A stretch of 64,000 bases of DNA from Hydrangea macrophylla (GCA_033977485.1 CM066993.1:28882001-28946000), one strand, 5' to 3'; shown: positions 20,042 through 31,594, counted from the stretch's first letter. Translations and numbers: made by a program. The notes: generated by a model not told the origin, from the letters alone.

Positions 20042-23000
20042 TCAAGCATAGTACTTTTTGAGGCGATCCATGTTGATCGGTTCTTTGAATTCGACACCAT
20101 CGAGGTCCATGAGATAAGTTGCTCCTCCGGAAAGAACAGTCTTGGCGATATAAGGGCCGACCCATTTTGGCTTAAACTTCCCACGGGGATCAAAGATCGG
20201 AGCTCGCAACTCCATAAGGACAAGGTCGCCCTTGACAATCTTCCTTGGGCGAACCCTTTTGTTGAAGGCACGGGCTATCCTCTTCTGATAGATTCGGACA
20301 TGGTCGACTGCCGCCAGACGCTTTTCATCTATGAGGGCCAATTCTTCATACCTTTCTCTCAACCAATCTGATTCAGAAATTTCACATTCTGCCATCACGC
20401 GTAGGGATGGTAATTCTATCTCCACCGGCAGTACCGCTTCCATCCCATACACTAGTGAGTAAGGAGTCGCTCCTGTGGACGTTCTTATCGATGTTCTGTA
20501 TCCCCAAAGTGCAAATGGTAGCTTTTCATGCCAGTCTTTGTAGGTATCCGCTGATTTTTGCAGTATGGCCTTGACATTCTTATTCGCAGCTTCGACTGCC
20601 CCATTGGTCTGTGGTCGGTATGGCGATGACTTGTGATAGGTGATTTTGTATTCCTCGAACAGGTCCCTGACTTCTGCCTTGAAATGACTTCCGTTATCCG
20701 AAATAATCTCATGAGGAACTCCATAACGGCAGATGAGATTTCTCTTGATGAATTTGGCCACTTCCTTGGCCCCCAACTTGGTGTAAGATGCAGCTTCTAC
20801 CCATTTTGTGAAGTAGTCTATGGCCACCAGAATATACCGATTTCCATTTGAGGCCTTTGGAACGATTTCTCCAATAATATCGATTCCCCAGGTTGAGAAT
20901 GGCCAAGGTGAAGTCATGCTGTACAGAAGGGATGGTGGCACGTGCATCATGTTTGCATGAATCTGGCACTTGTGACACTTTCTCACGTATTCGCAACAAT
21001 CTTTTTCCAATGTTGTCCAGTAGTATCCTTGTCTCACGATTTTCTTGGCCAGCATGTGGCCGTTCATGTGTGGGCCGCATACCCCTTCGTGTATTTCTTC
21101 CATCATTCTTCTGGAGCTCTTCCCAAACAAGCAAGTCAGGTTGTGACCGTTGTATCCTTTCTTCAGCAGTTTCCCGCTGCAAATGATGAATTGCGCTGCG
21201 AATCTTCGAATTGACCTTTTGTCTTTCTCGGTGGATTCTTGGGGATACATCCCCTTTTCTATGAAGTTCCAGATGTCCTGGTACCACGGTGTTTCATTCT
21301 CTTCTTCTTCGATCGTGGCGATCATGCTGAACGAAGGCTCGTACCTCTGCTCAATTACCAAGGGCATCATCCTGACTCCCACAGGAATTTTGATCATCGA
21401 TGCTAGAGTGGCCAAGGAATCTGCCAGTTGGTTCTCTTCCCTGGGCAAGTAGAGGAATGTGACATTTTCGAACTGCCTTTTGAGTTGGTCGAGATGATCA
21501 TGATAGGGCTTCAACCTTTCTTCTTTTATTTTCCATTCTCCTCTGGCTTGTGATATGATGAGGTTTGAATCCCCGAAAACATCCAACTTCCGAACTTTCA
21601 GCTCTAAGGCTGCTCCCATTCCCAGAATGCATGCTTCATACTTAGCAGTGTTGTTGGTGGAGTTATAATTGAGCTTGACTGCTAACGGAGTGTGGTCCCC
21701 ACTTGGCGATACTAGGATCATCCCTACTCCGTATCCCTTCATGTTGGCTGCTCCATCGAAGTACAACTTCCACTGTCCTTCCTTGATTTCCATGATGCTC
21801 TCGTCTGGAAATGGAAAGTCCCCACTTTCTTCAGAGTCGATGGCATGTTCTGCGAGATGCTCAGCTACGGTTCTCCCTTTTACTGACTTGCTCGTAACAT
21901 ACTTGATATCGAACTCGGATAATAGAAGTAACCAACGGGATATACGACCGGTCAGGGCGGGTTTTTCGAGAAGGTATTTTAGAGGATCCATGCGGGATAT
22001 GAGCACAACTGGAAAGGCCAGCATGTAGTGCCTTAGTCGGCGGGTGCACCAAACCAAGGCCCAACAAGTTTTTTCGAGGGTAGAATAGTTGAGCTCATAC
22101 CCAGTCATCCTCTTGCTGAGGTAATATATGGCTTTTTCGGAGTGGCTTTCTTCTCCTTCTTGGGCTAGCATGTAACCCATGGCATTTTCGGAGACAGACA
22201 GGTAAAGGAATAAGGGTTTATGAGGAATGGGTGGCGAAAGGACAGGCGGGTTCTGAAGGTAGGCTTTTATTTTGTCGAAAGCGGCTTGGCATTGGTCATC
22301 CCATTGGAACTTCTCCCCTTTTCTCAACAATCGAAACAGAGGATCGCACGTGGTTGTGAGCTTGGAGATGAAACGGCTGATGAATTGGATTCTTCCGAGG
22401 AACCCCCTTACTTCTTTTTCATTCCGTGGTGGTGTCATTTCCAGGACTGCCTTGATCTTGAAGGGATCTACCTCTATCCCCCTTTGTGTGATGAGAAAAC
22501 CCAGGAGTTTACCGGAAGTCACACCGAAAGTGCATTTCTTTGGATTCAACCTCATCTTGTATTTGCGCAACCTTTCGAAGAACTTTTCCAGCGCTACCAG
22601 GTGTCCTTCTCTGTCCTTGGATTTCACAATCATGTCATCTACGTACACTTCTACCTCCTTGTGAATCATATCATGCAGCAGAGTGGTGGCAGCTCTTTGG
22701 TAAGTCGCCCCCGCGTTCTTGAGTCCGAAGGGCATTACTCTATAACAGTAGGTTCCCCAAGGGGTGGTGAATGTCGTCTTCTCCCGATCTTCTGGCGCCA
22801 TTAGAATCTGATTATATCCTGAGAAACCATCCATGAATGAAAGTAGCTCATGTCCCGCGGTGTTATCTACCAAGACGTCAATGTGGGGAAGTGGAAAGTC
22901 ATCCTTGGGACTGGCTTTGTTTAGATCACGGAAGTCGACGCACACGCGGACCTTCCCATCCTTCTTCGGGACTGGTACGATATTGGCAACCCATTCTGGG

Positions 23001-26000
23001 TATTCGGTGACAATGATGAACCCTGCCTTGAATTGCTTCTCCACCTCTTCTTTAACCTTGAGTGCCCATTCCGGTCTCATGCACCTCAGTTTCTGCTTGA
23101 CAGGTTTAGAATTGGGGAGGAGAGGAATATGATGTTGGACGATGTCGGGATCGACCCCAGGCATGTCTTCGTAAGACCAAGCAAAAACATCTTTGAATTC
23201 TTTTAGCAAGAGGGTTAATTTTTCTTTTTCTTCTTTATTAAGAGTTGAGCCAATTTGCACAATTTGTGGATTATCTGTTTCACCTAGGTTAACTGATAAA
23301 GTATCTTCGATTATTTCATAAGCAGGTGGTTTTTCGATTAGTTGCTTAAATTCAATTGAGATATCCTCGGAGGGATCTGTGCATTCACAAGTGTTAGACA
23401 CAGAGGAGTAAGCAGAATCGTCTTTCATTTCATTCATGACAGGTGAAGTGATTACATTGGATAGTGGTGGGCTTACAGCAGCCGACTCTGGTACAGACTC
23501 GATAATTGGTAGTACAGACTCCGGGGGAATAGGGGATTGGGAGACACAGATAGATGACTCTACAGCCTGGTTGCTCAGACCCTCCTCAGCAGGCTTGATC
23601 TGATCATCTTGGCTCTTGGCCCTCTTCTTCTCTTCCTCTTCAGCGGATTCTTCCCACATCTTCTTGATCGCCTCAGTGTCAAGGTATTTTAACCAGTCTT
23701 CCTCTGGGGTCTTTCCAACTTCTTCGGGGTAGAACGGGTCTTGATATGGGGGCCTCTCGCAGTCAGCGAAGATTTCAAGCCCAGGGTGCCTTCTCCCGGT
23801 GGTTCGATGGATCCATGGTTCAGGGAACCCGAAGTAAGGGAAATCATCCCCTTCCTTGACGAATTCTCCATTTAAAGTCTTTCGGTATGGCGGGAGACCC
23901 TTCACCCTCTTCTTCCATGGCCTTTGTAGCTCGACGTCCTCATCAGTGGGCTTGTACCCCAACCCGAAAGTGCCTTGTTGTCCTTTGATCTGCGGGAATT
24001 CCCGAATTCCTTGCTGGCGCCGACCCAACCCCATTCCGGGGAAGTAGTTCATCTTACGGACAATGTTGACGACTGCGGAGTGGACCTCAGGGAATCGGTC
24101 TTCGTCTTCGATCACATGAACTTCTTCCATGAAGAATCCTCCGATTTCTCCTTCTTCCAGTTCAGGTATTTGTACTTCAAAAATGGGAGCGTAATTCGGG
24201 AAGGCCTCACTTCCCCAACTATTACCAAGGATGACCTTTACCTCCCTCTCATGAATGTACTTGATCATTTGATGCACAGTGGATGATACAGCTTTGTTGG
24301 CGTGAAGCCAGGGTCTCCCAATTAGCAGATTGAACGAGGCGGGTATGTCCATGACTTGAAAAATCTCGGTGCTCACCAAAGATCCCACCCGGATTTGGAG
24401 AGAAACAGTTCCCATCACATTTCTTCTAGTGTTGTCATAGGCCCTCACGGATTGCACAGATGGCGTAATGTCGAGAATACTGACCCCCAAAGCAGTGGCA
24501 GTTCTTAAGGCACAAACATTCAAAGCAGAACCTGTATCGACTAGACAAAACGGCACCTGTTGCTCCTTACATCCCACAGTAATGTATAACGCCTTGTTAT
24601 GCGCGGATCCCTCTGGCGGCAGGTCTTCGTCGGAGAATGTAATGATGGGGTCGGGGGTAAGTGCACCCAAGAAAGCTACCATGTCCTCTGGCGCGGCGTC
24701 GATGGGGACTTCAATCCCAGCCAAGCCATTTAACACGGCTTGCCTGTGCTTATAAGACGTCACCATAATATCCCACATCGAGAGATGCGCTTGGGTTTTC
24801 TTTAGCTGCTTGATCAGCTCATTGTCTTCTTCGATGACCTCATCCATCTTGCCTTTCCCTTTGTCTTTAACTGGACCTTTTTCGATGGCTTCGGTGGCAG
24901 GCTGTGGAGGCTGGTAATGGCGGCCTGACCTGGTTAGGTGATCAATCTCAGCAGGAGTAGGCCCTTCTACAGTCCCATCCTTTTTAAACCAATCACAATC
25001 CGTTCCCACAAATGGCTTTTCTGGCTCGTTCCAGATGGAAGCATCACTCTCGTCATTAGGATCATACCATTTGAGGTCTACCGCCCCTAGGTCATGCTCT
25101 TCCAGGAAGAACAAGTCCTGCTCGTCGTCAAGCTGCTGCTGCCACTCGTCATCCTCCCCTCCGATCAGATGAATCCCCGCAGAATCCGGGATGTCAATGC
25201 AAAGCAAGGGTTGTCCTAGAGGGGTGATATAAGTAGCAGGGTTGAAGGGTACGGGACTGGACTCAATGAGGTTGACATTTTGGTGGTTTGGTAGGGGATT
25301 TTGGGTGATATGAGGCTGCTTTGGTGGTGGCTCGATGATATTCTGGTCGATGAGGTCTTGGATGTCGTGGCGGAGGCGCATGCAATCATCAGTGTTATGG
25401 CCGGGGGCTTGGTGGTAAGTACATCGCTTGGACATATCGCAGTTAGGCGGGGGCGGGGTATTTCGAGGCTGGAGTAATTGGAGATGGCCCTTTTTGAGGA
25501 GGCGATCTAGGGCTGAGGAGAGGGAGATTTCTAGCTTGGCAAAATTGCGAGGGGGCTTTTTCTGGAAAGGGCGGTTGGACGGGTTTGCCTGGTTGGAGGG
25601 TTGGTATGGTCTTGGAGGGTATGCCATGGGTTGGCTGCTAAGGGCATTGACATCCGGGGGATTCCGGGAGTAGTTGGGCCTTCTTGGCTGACTCGGAGGG
25701 TCTTCCTTTTTGATCTTCCCTTCCCTGATAGCATCTTCAATTCGGGTTCCGACCTCAAACAACTCTTCAAATGTGGAAATGGACTGGTAGAATAATTTCT
25801 CATGATAGAGCGGCTGCAGATTCCGGATGAGCATCCTTACCTGTTCTTTCTCGATTGGCCGGTGGGTCATTTGGGCTACCTTGTTCCTCCATCTGCTCAG
25901 AAATGCAGCGAAGGATTCATTGTTGCTTTGCCGGGTTGTTTCCAAATCCCTGACGGTGACGTCCAGCTCTTGATTGTAAGAGTAATGATCGACAAAGACT

Positions 26001-26554
26001 CGGACAATGTCCTCCCAGGCCCGGGTTTTGGAGGCTTCCAAGGTTAGGAACCACGATAGTGCAGATTTTGCCAAAGTTTGCGGGAATAGCATCGCAATGT
26101 GCTCGTGGGTGCAACCCATGGACTGGAAGATACTCATACATAGCTTCACGTGGCTTTTCGGGTTTCCCGTTCCATCAAAGCGATCGATGGCAGGCATTTT
26201 GAAATTCTCTGGCAGTTTCAGCTTGACAGGCTCGAAGAGGCCTTCCAGATCCAACATGTAATCGTCGATACCCTTGCTTTTTCTGAGTACGCTTTCCAGT
26301 TTATCGACCTTGTCCAACTTTTCTTGGAGCTTTTTCTCATACGTAAGCGGTGGGACCCCTTGAAACCAGTTTTCCTCCCCATTATTCTCATGTAGAGGAG
26401 GTTCAAACCCTGGTGGCGGAAACTCGGGCGGAGGTCGCGGCTGTTGCTGCTTCAGTTCTTCCATGAATTTTAGGACTTGGGCTAGACTGTCTGATTGTTG
26501 GCTTATAGTCGCTCCCAATTCAGTAACCTTGTTTTCCAACTCTTCCCTATTCAT
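20042..26554 (-). CDS. gag-pol: Element 2: gag-pol polyprotein (Tat lineage), intact
   Basis: One open frame of 2170 codons from ATG 26554 (MNREELENKV). Approximate residues: gag core 110-290; knuckle C-x2-H-x4-H-x4-C (CTYHQAPGHNTDDC) near 376; protease VDTGSALN near 671; G-patch KMNYFPGMGLGRRQQG near 840; RT from about 1180 (VRVCVDFRDLNKASP, YVDDM near 1303); RT-linked RNase H about 1420-1540; a second, plant-type RNase H about 1595-1730 (YFDGAAN, KYEACILG, GDSNLI), the dual-RNase-H mark of Tat elements; integrase from about 1815 with H-H-C-C (CHKC) and D-D-E at GIDIIG, SDNGSHF, NGAVEAAN; C-terminal domain 2050-2170. All visible catalytic residues are present. It is read from the element's LTR transcript. 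Separate gag and pol levels would need processing or partial readthrough, for which I see no signal. Confidence 0.97.
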   Translation of the reverse strand: MNREELENKVTELGATISQQSDSLAQVLKFMEELKQQQPRPPPEFPPPGFEPPLHENNGEENWFQGVPPLTYEKKLQEKLDKVDKLESVLRKSKGIDDYMLDLEGLFEPVKLKLPENFKMPAIDRFDGTGNPKSHVKLCMSIFQSMGCTHEHIAMLFPQTLAKSALSWFLTLEASKTRAWEDIVRVFVDHYSYNQELDVTVRDLETTRQSNNESFAAFLSRWRNKVAQMTHRPIEKEQVRMLIRNLQPLYHEKLFYQSISTFEELFEVGTRIEDAIREGKIKKEDPPSQPRRPNYSRNPPDVNALSSQPMAYPPRPYQPSNQANPSNRPFQKKPPRNFAKLEISLSSALDRLLKKGHLQLLQPRNTPPPPNCDMSKRCTYHQAPGHNTDDCMRLRHDIQDLIDQNIIEPPPKQPHITQNPLPNHQNVNLIESSPVPFNPATYITPLGQPLLCIDIPDSAGIHLIGGEDDEWQQQLDDEQDLFFLEEHDLGAVDLKWYDPNDESDASIWNEPEKPFVGTDCDWFKKDGTVEGPTPAEIDHLTRSGRHYQPPQPATEAIEKGPVKDKGKGKMDEVIEEDNELIKQLKKTQAHLSMWDIMVTSYKHRQAVLNGLAGIEVPIDAAPEDMVAFLGALTPDPIITFSDEDLPPEGSAHNKALYITVGCKEQQVPFCLVDTGSALNVCALRTATALGVSILDITPSVQSVRAYDNTRRNVMGTVSLQIRVGSLVSTEIFQVMDIPASFNLLIGRPWLHANKAVSSTVHQMIKYIHEREVKVILGNSWGSEAFPNYAPIFEVQIPELEEGEIGGFFMEEVHVIEDEDRFPEVHSAVVNIVRKMNYFPGMGLGRRQQGIREFPQIKGQQGTFGLGYKPTDEDVELQRPWKKRVKGLPPYRKTLNGEFVKEGDDFPYFGFPEPWIHRTTGRRHPGLEIFADCERPPYQDPFYPEEVGKTPEEDWLKYLDTEAIKKMWEESAEEEEKKRAKSQDDQIKPAEEGLSNQAVESSICVSQSPIPPESVLPIIESVPESAAVSPPLSNVITSPVMNEMKDDSAYSSVSNTCECTDPSEDISIEFKQLIEKPPAYEIIEDTLSVNLGETDNPQIVQIGSTLNKEEKEKLTLLLKEFKDVFAWSYEDMPGVDPDIVQHHIPLLPNSKPVKQKLRCMRPEWALKVKEEVEKQFKAGFIIVTEYPEWVANIVPVPKKDGKVRVCVDFRDLNKASPKDDFPLPHIDVLVDNTAGHELLSFMDGFSGYNQILMAPEDREKTTFTTPWGTYCYRVMPFGLKNAGATYQRAATTLLHDMIHKEVEVYVDDMIVKSKDREGHLVALEKFFERLRKYKMRLNPKKCTFGVTSGKLLGFLITQRGIEVDPFKIKAVLEMTPPRNEKEVRGFLGRIQFISRFISKLTTTCDPLFRLLRKGEKFQWDDQCQAAFDKIKAYLQNPPVLSPPIPHKPLFLYLSVSENAMGYMLAQEGEESHSEKAIYYLSKRMTGYELNYSTLEKTCWALVWCTRRLRHYMLAFPVVLISRMDPLKYLLEKPALTGRISRWLLLLSEFDIKYVTSKSVKGRTVAEHLAEHAIDSEESGDFPFPDESIMEIKEGQWKLYFDGAANMKGYGVGMILVSPSGDHTPLAVKLNYNSTNNTAKYEACILGMGAALELKVRKLDVFGDSNLIISQARGEWKIKEERLKPYHDHLDQLKRQFENVTFLYLPREENQLADSLATLASMIKIPVGVRMMPLVIEQRYEPSFSMIATIEEEENETPWYQDIWNFIEKGMYPQESTEKDKRSIRRFAAQFIICSGKLLKKGYNGHNLTCLFGKSSRRMMEEIHEGVCGPHMNGHMLAKKIVRQGYYWTTLEKDCCEYVRKCHKCQIHANMMHVPPSLLYSMTSPWPFSTWGIDIIGEIVPKASNGNRYILVAIDYFTKWVEAASYTKLGAKEVAKFIKRNLICRYGVPHEIISDNGSHFKAEVRDLFEEYKITYHKSSPYRPQTNGAVEAANKNVKAILQKSADTYKDWHEKLPFALWGYRTSIRTSTGATPYSLVYGMEAVLPVEIELPSLRVMAECEISESDWLRERYEELALIDEKRLAAVDHVRIYQKRIARAFNKRVRPRKIVKGDLVLMELRAPIFDPRGKFKPKWVGPYIAKTVLSGGATYLMDLDGVEFKEPINMDRLKKYYA

Positions 26555-27966
26555 GCTGACGTAAGCTGTCGGACTGATTCTGATTAACCGATTATCCGTA
26601 CTTCTGACCCACGAATAAGACCCTGACTGCTGACCTTGGGAATCTATACTGACCTGACAGATTTTGAAAGGGCTAGATTAGATCTTTGACAGTGGTGACT
26701 TTAGATAGTGATGTGGACCGACTCGAAACAGTGCGTGCAAATTGATGGGGAATGGTGCATGCAAATGGGACAAATATGCGGATGTAAGCCCTAATCTATA
26801 TGATGCTCCTATTTCTAACAGATAGCAGCTAAACAAATAAGGTCCTAGCCATACAGAGTGTGCTAACCTTACTTTCTAGTATGATCACCAAGGGATAACA
26901 CGGATTTCCAAGATACCCCGGAAATTCGGACAGAGTTTCTGCGGGAAACTGGTCAATATGGTCATATCTGGGATATTTGGACAGAGTTTCTGGGAGAAAC
27001 TGGTTAATGTGGTCATATCTGGGATATTTGGACAGAGTTTCTGGGAGAAACTGGTTAACGTGGTCATATCTGGGATATTTGGACAGAGTTTCTGGGGAAA
27101 CTGGTTAATGTGGTCATATCTGGGATATTTGGACAGAGTTTCTGGGGAAACTGGTTAATGTGGTCATATCTGGGATATTTGGACAGAGTTTCTGGGGAAA
27201 CTGGTTAATGTGGTCATATCTGGGATATTTGGACAGAGTTTCTGGGGGGAACTGGTTAATGTGGTCATATCTGGGATATTTGGGCAGAGTTTCTGGGAGA
27301 AACTGGTTAATGTGGTCATATCTGGGATATTCGGACAGAGTTTCTGGGAGAAACTGGTAAGTACGGTTATAGTGATCATACTCTCTAGCAGGTTTTCATA
27401 CTCCTATGTCTCAAGACCGACAAACAAGGTTTGCGGTGTATATGTTTGCGAGCATGGAGCAGACATCCTTGTCATGATGCTTAGGCAGGTCAACTCAATG
27501 TGACCACATGTGAGTGATTGCCTTGGGAATCATAAGAAAGAGGTTCTGTTCTATGTCACACAAGCGTCTACATCGCTCAGGTAATCCCATCAGGGCATAC
27601 AGCAGTTATATCATGTTGTCCTATCTGAAAAGATAAATGAACAGTCCTATGAAAGGTTCTACAGGAATCTATATGCAAAGGCTGGGTTTAGTCAAAGAGG
27701 GTCCGTTGACGAGAGTTCCAATATACCGTCGGGGAGACAGTACGGAGGTTTTTACTCTTTTTGATATACCTTGGAAGGTACAGTATCAACGGTGACTTGT
27801 GCCCTGGCACAGCAAGACCTGAACAATGTCAGCGCCGCGTTTCAGACACAGTCGGAGGGGGGAAAATGCAAGAGTGCAATGCGGTGAACCAAACACAGTA
27901 AAAAGATGATTTTAAGGATGCTTCTTATGAGTCAAACCTCTGTATTATTTTGTTTTAAAATAAAAA
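26555..27966 (-). other. Element 2: 5' leader
   Basis: About 1.4 kb between PBS and gag with no credible gene. It includes the 50/51-bp tandem array at 26920-27360. RNA packaging signals would be expected here but none can be named from sequence. Confidence 0.7.
26920..27360. repeat. 50/51-bp tandem repeat, about nine copies
   Basis: GACAGAGTTTCTG recurs at 26929, 26980, 27031, 27082, 27132, 27182, 27232, 27283 (GGCAGAG) and 27334, with units carrying AACTGGTTAATGTGGTCATA and TCTGGGATATTTG. The period changes between 51 and 50 according to GGGAGAAAC versus GGGGAAAC. ORFs on both strands here are repeat artefacts. Confidence 0.95.
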
Positions 27967-27984
27967 TCCCCAGCAGAGTCGCCA
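27967..27984 (-). other. Element 2: primer-binding site (tRNA-Arg)
   Basis: Minus-strand TGGCGACTCTGCTGGGGA, three bases (ATC) from the 5' LTR. Identical to the PBS of element 1. Confidence 0.93.
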
Positions 27985-27987
27985 GAT

Positions 27988-30900
27988 TGTGGACACGCGG
28001 AAGTGGACCACTTCTCTCTCGTTTGAGATTGTTTTGAAATTGATTTGAATCAAAGAAAACGAAAGGTCTGTTGAAAACAGATACAGAGTCGCCACTTGGT
28101 CTTTAAGGACCAAGAAACCTAATTTTGACTCACCCAAGCGGATAAGGGCACCGACCCTTCATAACCAAAGAACTTGGTTCGGGGTTTTGGTACGAGTGAG
28201 GAAGGAGCCTTTGTCGCGACTAAAACACCCTCAACTCGCCCCGTCTTTCGACGGGCCTCAATTAGCATCCAAATAATCATCTTATACTATGTTTGGTTCG
28301 ACAATTAATACTATTGTAGTATATTACATCACATAAGAAAACTTGAAATTGGAAGATCAAAAGATAAGATATCATTCATAAGATCTAAGCCAAATATCAT
28401 ACAATGTAAAGTGAAAATCACACAAATAAACCTAGGAAAAATCGTCTAATCATATATCAATTAATCAAGTTTTCCTAATCTAAAGGGGACATAAATTGTT
28501 CTTGAAGCAAATAATTAAAGAAATCAAAATATGCTTAGCAAACTAGAATGATGCATGTTATTTTTTTTGAGGAAAGAAGATCTCTCAATCCCCGGGACGG
28601 ATGAGAAAGGATGATTAGATCGAGGGGAAGCATGAACGTGTGATCAAGTTCATTCCTTATAATCTTCTTGGATTAAGAGTTACAAAAACCCCAAATCTTG
28701 CATGAATGTATTGTATGAACCTAAAAATGTGCAAAGGTTGTAGTGTGTTTTGTGTTCATGGATTTCTAAAATGACTTAGAAGTCTAAAATGTGCATGAAT
28801 GAATGGATTAAATCAACATGGGATATATACAAATGTAGTATGAACTACTTCCTAAGATGTGAGCTAATTTGGAATGCATATGAGCATCAAATCAAAGAAT
28901 AAAAGTTGAAATGTGCTTGCTGTGAATAGTGGACAGACTGCATATGGCACTTTGCAACATTATAATGGGAGGTCAAACGTGCCTAGAAAAATGTGAGAAA
29001 ATTCTGAGATCATTCTTATTGTGTCTAGAAAATAACCCAAAAAGCCAAACATCAATAGCTATCACAGATTAAAAGAAACAAATCAGAATGTACACATGAC
29101 TCAGAAACAAAAGCTGCACTGTTGACTGATTTTGTATGATTTTTCATAAATCAAAGAAAAGGTTTATGATGACCCATAATATACCAAAAGTTTCCTAAGA
29201 CACCCAAGTTTTATAAAAAAAATAGAAAAGGTATATGTACAGTGATGAAAATGTCCAGAATAAGTGCAAGAAGTTGGGTGAACATTCTGTGAGAACAGAG
29301 GCAGATTATGAATGTGAACTTCTCACATCCAAAACAAATACTCTCATATTTCTATAATTGATGGAAAAAATTAGGGACAAACTATGATGTATTAGGAAGG
29401 TTTTCCAAGTGGTTTAATCATCATAACTTGAGTATTTAATTCAAAACAAATCTCTGAATCTGAACAGCTCACTGTTTTGGGTCATTGTTTTAGAGATATT
29501 GAAGAAAACAAAGTTTTATTTCTTGAAATCAAATGAGAGGGATTGAGAGGGGGGTTTTTAAATAGATGTTTTGAAAACATATTTCCAACACTCAATAAGG
29601 ATTATGACCACTTAGAATACTAACACCAAACTCATCATTAAGAATCTCCAAGATTGTTGGAGAGATTTATTCTATTTTTTAACATAACTTCAATACATTC
29701 CAAGGATACCTTGGAAGTATTGAGGTTATGATCATCATCTATCAAACATGTTTTTGAGGTCAAGAGCTACTATCCATAAGGATTCACTCACCCCAAACTT
29801 CATGTCATCACTTAGATGATGATGAACTAATAAGTAAATAAAAGAAAACAAAAAGAAATGGGGTAAGAAGAGATAAACAATAAATAAACAAGCAAATAGA
29901 TGATGATCAATAGATGATATTCATGAAGCATGAACTTGTAGGTTGGTGTTTCACTCATATGTATTGACACTAGACATGGAAGAAGCTTCCACTCTCTTGA
30001 ATGCTCACTAAAATGGTGGTTGGGAGTATTGAATGTTGAAATAAATGGAAGTAATGAAGTAAAAAACAAAGTTAGAACTCACTTTTGTTTTGAAAATCAA
30101 AGAAGAATGCTTCTTTTCTCTCTACTCTAACTTTATCTCTACAACTTTCTCTCCCAAACTTTCTCAAAACTTACATTTGACTCCCTAAAATGAGGAGTAA
30201 TGGGGTGTTTATATAGGCCAACTTGGGGTGTTTTTGGGATTTAGAAAGTACTCCCATTGGTCCCAAACATCTGAAATCATGAAACCACGTCGTTTTGGAT
30301 TTTAATTAATCAAAATGGGACCACCAAAATATTTACAAAAACTTACTGTTCTGGAGGTGAGTGCCGCGGCGGCACTGGGCCACTGCCGCGGCGGCAGTGG
30401 GCCAGTGCCGCGGCGGCACTGCTCCTCCCTTCGTCTAGATAATGCTGTTTAGGCCCCCCGAAGTTCCGGTATTCGCGAAAAGGCCCTATTTCGTCCAAAA
30501 TTCACAGAAAATGCGTACGAACTCCAAATTGAGGTTGTGATATACCGTTAGAAAGGTAATGGAGTCTACTTTACATAAAAAATAGTTCGGGGATAGGTCA
30601 CTTTGAAAAGTTTTGCGGTATTCGCGATAAAAGCCGATTTGATCGCCTTTTTCGCCTTTGGAAATTCATAATAAATTCGTTTTAAATCCAGAAATTATGT
30701 GCGATATACCGTTGGAAAGCTATTGACCTCTAGTATCTATGAAAAATATTTGAAAATTGTTTCGGTTCCCCGATTCCAAAGTCAAATCTTGGTCAAACCG
30801 GTCAAACCTGGGATTCCCGGGAAGTTCTGGGAACCTCTGGGAGCTCCCAGGAGCTGATGTTTTCGCTCGATTTTCTTTTGGAACTTGTTTTAATACTTTT

Positions 30901-31296
30901 CTCATGATTTAGAATGGTTCCGGTGAATTCAGACAATTTCGGTCAAACTTGGTCAAACTTGGTCAAACTCTGGTCAACCTGGTCAAACCTTGGTCAAACC
31001 GGTCAACGGGGACTTTCGGGGAACTTCCGGGACTTCCGGGGGTCTCTGGGAGCTGACGATTTCTTCCGGTTTTATTTAAAAACTCATTTTATCACTTTTC
31101 TTACGACGTAGTACGTTTTCAGAACTTTGGGACCAAATCTGGGAATTTTCGGACTTTCAAGGGCATTTTGGTCATTCTGAGCATTCTGAGAGATAGAGTT
31201 GACTTCCGAGAGTCCTTTTGAGTCTTTTACGATCATTGTGATCCACCAAGCTATGGGTCTCCTAAATCTGATAGCCGACAAAATGGGGTGTCTACA
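27988..31296 (-). repeat. Element 2: 5' LTR (right copy)
   Basis: 3309 bp, matching 10617-13926. TATA-like box at 30208-30217 (minus), GC-rich block at 30361-30420. On the plus strand it ends GGTGTCTACA at 31296, followed by the GCGAG duplication (31297-31301). Confidence 0.95.
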
Positions 31297-31301
31297 GCGA
31301 G

Positions 31302-31594
31302 CGCGACTTTTGGTACCTCGCGCGCGCGGATCGCGCGAGCGAGTTATTGGGGGTCTCGCGCGAGCGGATCGCGCGAGCGATTCTCTGATTTTCGCGCCCG
31401 CGGTCTGCGCGCGCGACTTGGATTTTTCAGCTTCTTTAGCTCTGCTTTTTCACCCTATTTAGCCTGGTTTAGTTGATTTCTTCCAAAACCTGTCAGAAAC
31501 TAGAAAACAGAGTAAAAATATACAAAAACAGGATAAAATGTACTAACAAATGCGCGTTAAAGGCATATAATTAGGATCAGTTCTCTCCCGATCA
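31302..31594 (-). repeat. Element 3: left LTR, second part
   Basis: Completes the LTR begun at 9547: 1070 + 293 = 1363 bp, exactly the length of the right LTR. The first about 110 bp are dense in CGCGCGAGCG-type repeats. Confidence 0.95.

Larger units (their letters stand above)
10617..31296 (-). mobile_element. Element 2: near-intact Tat-type retrotransposon with antisense gene cassette
   Basis: 20.7 kb, LTRs 10617-13926 and 27988-31296, flanked by GCGAG at 10612-10616 and 31297-31301. Minus-strand order: 5' LTR, PBS, leader with 50/51-bp tandem repeats, a single 2170-codon gag-pol ORF, hairpin and PPT-like motifs, antisense DUF7745-like and PMD genes, 99-bp tandem repeats, hairpin motif, PPT, 3' LTR. 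It sits within the left LTR of element 3, so it is younger than element 3. By eye, about 30 differences separate the two 3.3-kb LTRs (near 1%). All expected parts look intact. Confidence 0.95.

Noticed and set aside
20485..26395. Many plus- and minus-frame ORFs of 60-194 codons overlapping element 2 gag-pol
   Set aside because: They lie in other frames of the 2170-codon gag-pol, show no recognisable domain, and vanish in the homologous region of element 1.
26885..27503. Short ORFs with repeated ISGIFGQSFW or PDMTTLTSFS units
   Set aside because: Artefacts of the 50/51-bp tandem repeat in the leader; the period is not a constant multiple of three.
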